A model generated the notes under the pieces. The model was given only the letters and a program-made list of their open reading frames with translations, did no database searches and was not told the origin of the DNA. This document shows positions 23,039 to 26,523 of a stretch of 26,523 bases of DNA, piece by piece; the stretch's first letter is position 1, and each line of letters opens with the position of its first letter. Source of the stretch: an archaeon (GTDB lineage Archaea; Thermoproteota; Nitrososphaeria; Nitrososphaerales; JACAEJ01); the NCBI GenBank assembly GCA_024256265.1, contig JACGUK010000012.1, positions 1 through 26,523 on the forward strand, in the 5' to 3' direction. The translations under genes and the position numbers were made by a program.

Positions 23039-23965
23039 TTAATATGTAACATCTTCGTCGTTTTGTAGAGTGATTATGATAGGTTCAGCACTTGTTGGAT
23101 CTCTTATTGCTGTGAACTTGAGATTTTCGACTATTCTCTCTTGCCTATCAATGTAAGCATCTCCAGCATCATAGATTATCTCATCACAGTCTATCTGAAG
23201 TTCGTTATAGTAAGTACCTGTGATCAACGGGCCTCTCATGATGACTTGAAGGTCTTTTTTCGTTGAAGCAATGAAGTTATCTAAATGTGCAGTTGATAAG
23301 AACCTTATGTCCATCTCTCCTATAACTTCCAATCGTTCAGGTTCTAGGCGTGGTAATGTTCTCAATCCTAAGACATGAGCGTCCGCATCTATGTTATTTC
23401 TGATGGTTATGGTGAATCTTTCTGGTGTTATATCTGTGGTATCTAGCTTGAATGTAGTTATCTTAGAGAAGTCTATGAAGTCTTGAGTGCTGAAAGTTGG
23501 TGTTCCTAAAGTACCTGTAGTCTCATCTTCTCCTACGCAATCTACAGAACATCTTAGCAACTCTCCAGCTACTAATTCGAGAGTTAATTCGTTTATGCCT
23601 ATACCGTGTAGAATCTTCTCTGTTACATCATGAAGGCCTACTCTTACTGTTAATGATGGTAAAGATGATGCTGACTTAAATTCATGTTTTGCTACTCCTG
23701 TAGTCGGGTTGGTCTTTGTTTCAGAGCCTAGCAAGGCTTTCAGAATCAAGCCTATACCCTTATCATAAGTGACGTATTCCTCCCAGCCTCCTGTTACCAG
23801 CTTTTTGCCTGCTATAACCTTACCGAAAGGACGATAAGCTACAGTTTCAGGATAGATGTAGCCCTGCTCTAATTTTAGAGATTCGCTTATGATAGGGATG
23901 TAGTAGCTTGCCGTTGCTGGCGTTCCATAAGTGCTTTCTTTCCCTATTCCCAAATATCTTGCCAT
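23039..23965 (-). CDS. Major tail tube protein
   Basis: 308 residues. The N terminus ARYLGIGKESTYGTPATASY and the following SESLKLEQGYIYPETV and TGGWEEYVTYDKGIGLILKALLG fit the phage tail tube family of larger tubes (two tube-like halves). Strands throughout; the C-terminal half has GEMDIRFLST and YYNELQIDCDEI. Many copies stack as rings to form the tail. Its SD GGAGGT (23979-23974, eight bases before ATG) is also the 3' strand of stem I of the hammerhead ribozyme, so ribosome access and self-cleavage are linked. The most strongly expressed gene expected in the operon. Confidence 0.8.
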   Translation of the reverse strand: MARYLGIGKESTYGTPATASYYIPIISESLKLEQGYIYPETVAYRPFGKVIAGKKLVTGGWEEYVTYDKGIGLILKALLGSETKTNPTTGVAKHEFKSASSLPSLTVRVGLHDVTEKILHGIGINELTLELVAGELLRCSVDCVGEDETTGTLGTPTFSTQDFIDFSKITTFKLDTTDITPERFTITIRNNIDADAHVLGLRTLPRLEPERLEVIGEMDIRFLSTAHLDNFIASTKKDLQVIMRGPLITGTYYNELQIDCDEIIYDAGDAYIDRQERIVENLKFTAIRDPTSAEPIIITLQNDEDVTY

Positions 23966-23973
23966 TTACATCT

Positions 23974-24027
23974 ACCTCCGACCAAAAAATTGGTTTCGCC
24001 AGAATTCCACTGGCTCTTCAGGGAAGT
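23974..24027 (-). ncRNA. Type I hammerhead self-cleaving ribozyme, copy 1
   Basis: On the minus strand: core CUGAAGA (24021-24015; position 7 may be any base); stem II GCCAG/CUGGC (24014-24010 with 24002-23998); GAAA (23997-23994); stem III CCAA/UUGG closed by UUUU (23993-23990 with 23985-23982); cut triplet GUC with the cut after C23980; stem I ACUUCC/GGAGGU (24027-24022 with 23979-23974). The element exactly fills the gap between the upstream stop (24028) and the tail tube leader. Cleavage leaves a 5'-OH RNA starting GGAGGU, the tail tube ribosome site, and frees it from stem I. Confidence 0.92.
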
Positions 24028-24276
24028 CTACTTCTGCTCTAATCCAGGCACTTTTGTAGGCTGGCCCTGAACTTCTACAGCGGTAGCTCCATGCAACCCA
24101 GTCACAGATAGAGTAGTCAAATCTACAACGGCATTAATCCCAGCAGTAGTGGCTTGTGTCATGCTATTCGTTGCGCTTCTGAAGACATATAGTGATAGAA
24201 TTTCGGCTATGACGAAGCCTAGAGTTGCCACGCCTCCGAAGATCAGAGCCAGTTCAATTATTGGCGTCATGTCCAA
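24028..24276 (-). CDS. Small membrane protein of the tail operon
   Basis: 82 residues with one or two hydrophobic segments (PIIELALIFGGVATLGFVIA, about residues 5-24, running to about 31) and a threonine- and alanine-rich rest (TQATTAGINAVVDLTTLSV). No family is recognised. The start is TTG with GAGGTGAT six bases upstream; ATG two codons on lacks correct spacing. A pilin-like or holin-like role could be imagined but nothing in the sequence decides. Confidence 0.6.
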   Translation of the reverse strand: MDMTPIIELALIFGGVATLGFVIAEILSLYVFRSATNSMTQATTAGINAVVDLTTLSVTGLHGATAVEVQGQPTKVPGLEQK

Positions 24277-24282
24277 ATTTAA

Positions 24283-24417
24283 TCACCTCTTCGATCTTCC
24301 TAGATTACATTCGTAATCTAGTCTGAAGTCGATTATCGCCGATCGTAGGGAAAGAATAGCATCCTTAGAAAGGCAACCTGCCTTTAGAGGTCTTTCCTCA
24401 CGATCTTTAGCGATCAT
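24283..24417 (-). CDS. Short 44-residue protein filling the gap between tail genes
   Basis: ATG overlaps the preceding stop (TAATG) and the stop TGA lies in the SD of the next gene, so the frame fills the whole spacer, as expected of a real small gene in a packed operon. The product is basic and helical: MIAKDREERPLKAGCLSKDA, later SLRSAIIDFRLDYECNLG. Two cysteines. No family is recognised. It contains a perfect 9-bp inverted repeat at 24300-24321. Confidence 0.5.
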   Translation of the reverse strand: MIAKDREERPLKAGCLSKDAILSLRSAIIDFRLDYECNLGRSKR

Positions 24418-24839
24418 TACATCCACTTCCTTGCACCATGAAGAAGCCTTGCAAAGGCAACAGCGTAATCCCTATCGCTCATCCTAACGATTTCAATGCT
24501 CCTAGGTAGCTTTACATCAGATACTAAACCATCTAAGGATGGGTTACTGTTTAATACATTCTCAATATACTCAATTTTATCATAAACGCTTTTTTCCGCT
24601 ATATCTTCATCTATTGATCTATCTGCTACACCTATCTCAAGAATAAGCTCATATTCGAATTGGGATATGCTGGCTTTTCCAGTAGCTTTTCTCTCGCTCC
24701 ATTGAACGTATATGAAAGGATAAAGATCAAAGCGAATTGGCAAACCAAAGTAATACTTCTTTATCTTATCAGGCTCTGAGAGGTTTTCATCTGCTTTTAA
24801 TAAATCAATTGTCTTTTGAATTATTTCTTTATATGTCAA
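24417..24839 (-). CDS. Tail terminator-like protein
   Basis: 140 residues, alpha/beta: helix MTYKEIIQKTIDLLKADENL, then FDLYPFIYVQWSERKATG, the strand-rich YELILEIGVADRS, helix VYDKIEYIENVLNSN and the strand SIEIVRMSDRDYAVAFARL. This order matches small tail-terminator and minor tail proteins that cap the tube at the neck. Position right after the head-tail connector supports it. The start is TTG overlapping the connector stop (TTGA), behind GAAGGGA. Confidence 0.6.
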   Translation of the reverse strand: MTYKEIIQKTIDLLKADENLSEPDKIKKYYFGLPIRFDLYPFIYVQWSERKATGKASISQFEYELILEIGVADRSIDEDIAEKSVYDKIEYIENVLNSNPSLDGLVSDVKLPRSIEIVRMSDRDYAVAFARLLHGARKWM

Positions 24840-25162
24840 TTCCCTTCACTCTTCTTAAAGACTGGCTTAAGGTAAGTCAAGGTTATGTAATCCTGAAGTT
24901 CTTTCTCTCCCCTCTCAAGAAAGAAATTGTTCTCATTGGGTGGTGCTCTATCCTGCCTAAATAGACCTGATGCCAAATCTGCGCTTATATCTGATATTAT
25001 CTGAGGAGGATTCGATAATGGTACTATAGTGTATCGCTTCAAAGAATTGTCTATGACTGCATCTGCTGTTACTATCTTAGCATCTATTATAGAGTCATAA
25101 GCATTATTCGTGATATCTATTCCCAATCTCTCCTTTACCATGTTCCTTGTGCTGTAGGGCAA
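24836..25162 (-). CDS. Head-tail connector / adaptor protein (DUF1320 or gp6-like)
   Basis: 108 residues, mainly helical: YSTRNMVKERLGIDITNNAY, IVTADAVIDNSLKRY, then PPQIISDISADLASGLFRQD and NNFFLERGEKELQDYI. The pattern 'YATxxdvkxrLGI... asAdlAsaLyrxxR' fits adaptor proteins that bind under the portal ring. The first gene of the operon: its TTG at 25162 lies 28 bases from a TATA box. In complete genomes capsid genes precede it; here there is none. Confidence 0.65.
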   Translation of the reverse strand: MPYSTRNMVKERLGIDITNNAYDSIIDAKIVTADAVIDNSLKRYTIVPLSNPPQIISDISADLASGLFRQDRAPPNENNFFLERGEKELQDYITLTYLKPVFKKSEGN

Positions 25163-25183
25163 ATCAGATTATGAAATAATTGT

Positions 25184-25197
25184 CATTTATTTAAAAT
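25184..25197 (-). promoter_or_regulatory. TATA box of the tail operon
   Basis: ATTTTAAATAAATG on the minus strand, centred about 28 bases before the TTG at 25162. It indicates that the tail genes are transcribed from here and not from upstream head genes. Confidence 0.6.
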
Positions 25198-25202
25198 ACG
25201 AT

Positions 25203-25220
25203 GAAAATTTTAAAATTTTC
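25203..25220. promoter_or_regulatory. Perfect 18-bp AT-rich palindrome upstream of the tail operon
   Basis: GAAAATTTTAAAATTTTC is its own reverse complement and lies just upstream of the operon TATA box. It may be a regulator site, though in AT-rich DNA a chance match is possible. The remaining stretch 25221-25390 has no gene I can support; it holds the TATA box (GCTTAAATT, 25360-25368) of the next gene. Confidence 0.4.
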
Positions 25221-25390
25221 TTACAAAATTGTATATAACTTAATGAATAAATTAAAACATTAAATAATCAGATTACTTTGAGGAGAAGATCGAAAACAAA
25301 AGAAAAATTAGAGTTGTTACTCATGGTTGATTTCTGAATAAAAACACATTAACAAAAAAGCTTAAATTCTTAATTCAATATGCTTCTCAC

Positions 25391-26523
25391 ATGAAGAAAT
25401 CGGTATCTACCCTTCTTATTTTGATACTTCTATCAGCTATAGCATTTACATCTGTGCCATACATCTCTGCACAACAATATGCGGTAAGTATGCTTTGGAG
25501 TAGTCCTATGGGGGTTAATGATGTTGCTGTATCGAAGGATGGCAATTACATTGCTGCTGTGAATGACACAGGAATATACTATTTTGCATATAATGATCCA
25601 AATCCAATATGGTGGTTCATTCCACCAGGGGGAACAGATTTTCTATCCGTTGCTATATCAAATGATGGTGAATATGTAGTTGGCGGCATCAGTACAGGAT
25701 ATCTCATTTACTACAATAATACAATTGACACTAATAGACGAGAGGGTGAGCAAGATCTTGATGATTATACATGGTTTAGCGTAAATCTACTTGGACCAAT
25801 TCAGAGACGCACATTAGATATGTCAGATAATGGAGAGTATGTCGTAGTGGGCGGGACAGGTACAGATGTATATTACTTTGCGGGATGCACAGCAAGATCA
25901 GACTCGGGTCAATCTTGGACATGGTGGCACCGCCTATATGCGTGGGATGTTCTTGCAGTGGATATGTCTTCAGATGGCAAGTATGTAGCTGCAGGAGGAG
26001 AGAATATTACTAAGGGCTTTCCTGGGTTCGTCGTGTTCTACAAAGATGCAGATCAACTCTCAGGCTTGGATCCAGATCCGAAATGGGATGCTTGGAGTAG
26101 AATAAATGCTATTATAAGAGATATAGCGGTATCCGATGATGGCTATTCCGTTGCTGCAGTAACAGCTGAAATGCCTAAATGCCTCTACTACTGGGCAGAT
26201 GCTACAGCCCTCTCAGGCGATCCAGATGCTACATGGAAAAATGATTACGCTTTTGACTGTGTGGATATGAGCTCTTATGGTGATGAAGTTGTAGCTGGTA
26301 CTGCAATACCCTTTTGTGGCTTGCACTTCTGGAATTATGCTAGATGGCTTGAAGGCGATGATGTTGATGAGACATGGATAGAGCATGAAGGTGAAGATAT
26401 TCTCGATGTTGCTATAAGTGATGATGGAGAAATAATAGCTGCCACAGCGGAGAGATACATTGATCCTGGTGTAGAATACTGGATATACTTCTATACTTCT
26501 AGTGGTAGCCTAATAGGTGAATT
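25391..26523 (+). CDS. Secreted beta-propeller-like repeat protein (3' end outside window)
   Basis: At least 377 residues, open to the window end. A signal peptide (MKKSVSTLLILILLSAIAFT, cut probably after SAQ) is followed by about seven repeats of ~45-60 residues built on the pattern D(V/M)AVSxDGxYxAAxxxxxxxYYF, e.g. VNDVAVSKDGNYIAAVND, VLAVDMSSDGKYVAAGGE and ILDVAISDDGEIIAATAE, as in WD40/YVTN-type propellers. Tryptophan-rich strands lie between. The role is likely at the cell surface; ligand unknown. A TATA box 27 bases before the ATG implies a leaderless message. Probably a host gene next to the provirus edge. Confidence 0.85.
   Translation, partial: MKKSVSTLLILILLSAIAFTSVPYISAQQYAVSMLWSSPMGVNDVAVSKDGNYIAAVNDTGIYYFAYNDPNPIWWFIPPGGTDFLSVAISNDGEYVVGGISTGYLIYYNNTIDTNRREGEQDLDDYTWFSVNLLGPIQRRTLDMSDNGEYVVVGGTGTDVYYFAGCTARSDSGQSWTWWHRLYAWDVLAVDMSSDGKYVAAGGENITKGFPGFVVFYKDADQLSGLDPDPKWDAWSRINAIIRDIAVSDDGYSVAAVTAEMPKCLYYWADATALSGDPDATWKNDYAFDCVDMSSYGDEVVAGTAIPFCGLHFWNYARWLEGDDVDETWIEHEGEDILDVAISDDGEIIAATAERYIDPGVEYWIYFYTSSGSLIGE

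Larger units (their letters stand above)
15405..25200 (-). mobile_element. Tail module of a Caudoviricetes-type provirus or tail-like particle
   Basis: About 9.8 kb of closely packed minus-strand genes, many with four-base ATGA overlaps and strong SDs, encoding a connector, tail-terminator-like protein, tail tube, chaperones, HK97-gp10-like protein, tape measure and fibre. There is no capsid, portal, terminase, lysis or integrase gene and no evident attachment repeat. The 5' edge is set by the operon TATA box near 25190, the 3' edge by the last small gene; both edges are approximate. No sheath gene is seen, so a non-contractile (siphovirus-like) tail is likely. Confidence 0.85.

Noticed and set aside
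22443..24027. Shared CCCTGA.GAGCC in the two ribozyme regions could reflect a conserved peptide (FPEEP / LPDEP)
   Set aside because: The frames diverge after this point: the shared GCGAAACC and GGTCGG are read in different phases in the two copies, no normal start exists for these peptides, and stems covary. RNA conservation explains the data better.
24300..24321. Perfect 9-bp inverted repeat and nearby hairpins as a third structured RNA
   Set aside because: The stretch lies inside the 44-codon frame 24283-24417, has no hammerhead core, and the GAGGAAAG nearby lacks the other RNase P RNA motifs.
15254..25390. Attachment-site direct repeats at the provirus edges
   Set aside because: I compared 15254-15404 with 25163-25390 by eye and saw no shared block beyond short AT-rich words; no integrase or tRNA gene is present.
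1..26523. CRISPR arrays and tRNA or rRNA genes
   Set aside because: No regularly spaced repeats and no tRNA or rRNA signatures were seen on either strand.

Overview
The window is archaeal. It carries a replication factor C large subunit, AbrB/VapC toxin-antitoxin pairs, a winged-helix regulator with membrane segments, and many genes whose start codon lies about 24-28 bases after a TATA-like box (leaderless transcripts). Genes inside operons instead have GGAGGTGA-like Shine-Dalgarno (SD) sites. An uncultured TACK-type lineage (Bathyarchaeia-like) would fit the unlinked corrinoid protein, but the lineage is only a guess.

Region 1 (1-8441) is host and accessory DNA. It holds the 3' end of moaA, a Dabb protein, two vapBC-type pairs, a freestanding LAGLIDADG endonuclease, rfcL, a DUF998 membrane protein, a retropepsin-like protease, a two-repeat GEVED surface protein and a YdjM-like membrane protein. 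The last ~100 bp of the YdjM-like gene are duplicated 2.3 kb away, bracketing one vapBC pair and the GEVED gene.

Region 2 (8506-15253) is host DNA. It holds an asparagine-synthetase-like protein without the glutaminase cysteine, an ABC-2 exporter divergent from a winged-helix regulator with a perfect 16-bp palindrome between them, a DUF4382 protein, purB and a corrinoid protein.

Region 3 (about 15405-25200, all minus strand) is a compact tail module of a Caudoviricetes-type provirus. In transcription order it encodes a head-tail connector, tail-terminator-like protein, small membrane protein, tail tube, virion protein, a repeat-rich fibre, an Ig-like protein, tail chaperones, an HK97-gp10-like protein, tape measure, a distal tail protein, a LAGLIDADG endonuclease and three small proteins. 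I see no capsid, portal, terminase, lysis or integrase gene, and the operon has its own TATA box, so this is a tail-only remnant or a domesticated particle.

The main discovery is a pair of type I hammerhead self-cleaving ribozymes in this tail operon. They lie just before the tail tube gene (23974-24027) and just after the following virion gene (about 22430-22492). Both have the full catalytic core (CUGANGA, GAAA, GUC) and three stems that differ in sequence but keep pairing. Together they would cut out a 1,538-nt RNA carrying the tail tube gene and its neighbour, beginning exactly at the tail tube SD. Also notable are a hidden tail-chaperone frame reached by a likely +1/-2 frameshift at a T6 run, and a tail gene whose reading frame opens about 80 codons before its first ATG with no standard start.

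Region 4 (25391-end) is the 5' part of a secreted beta-propeller-like protein.
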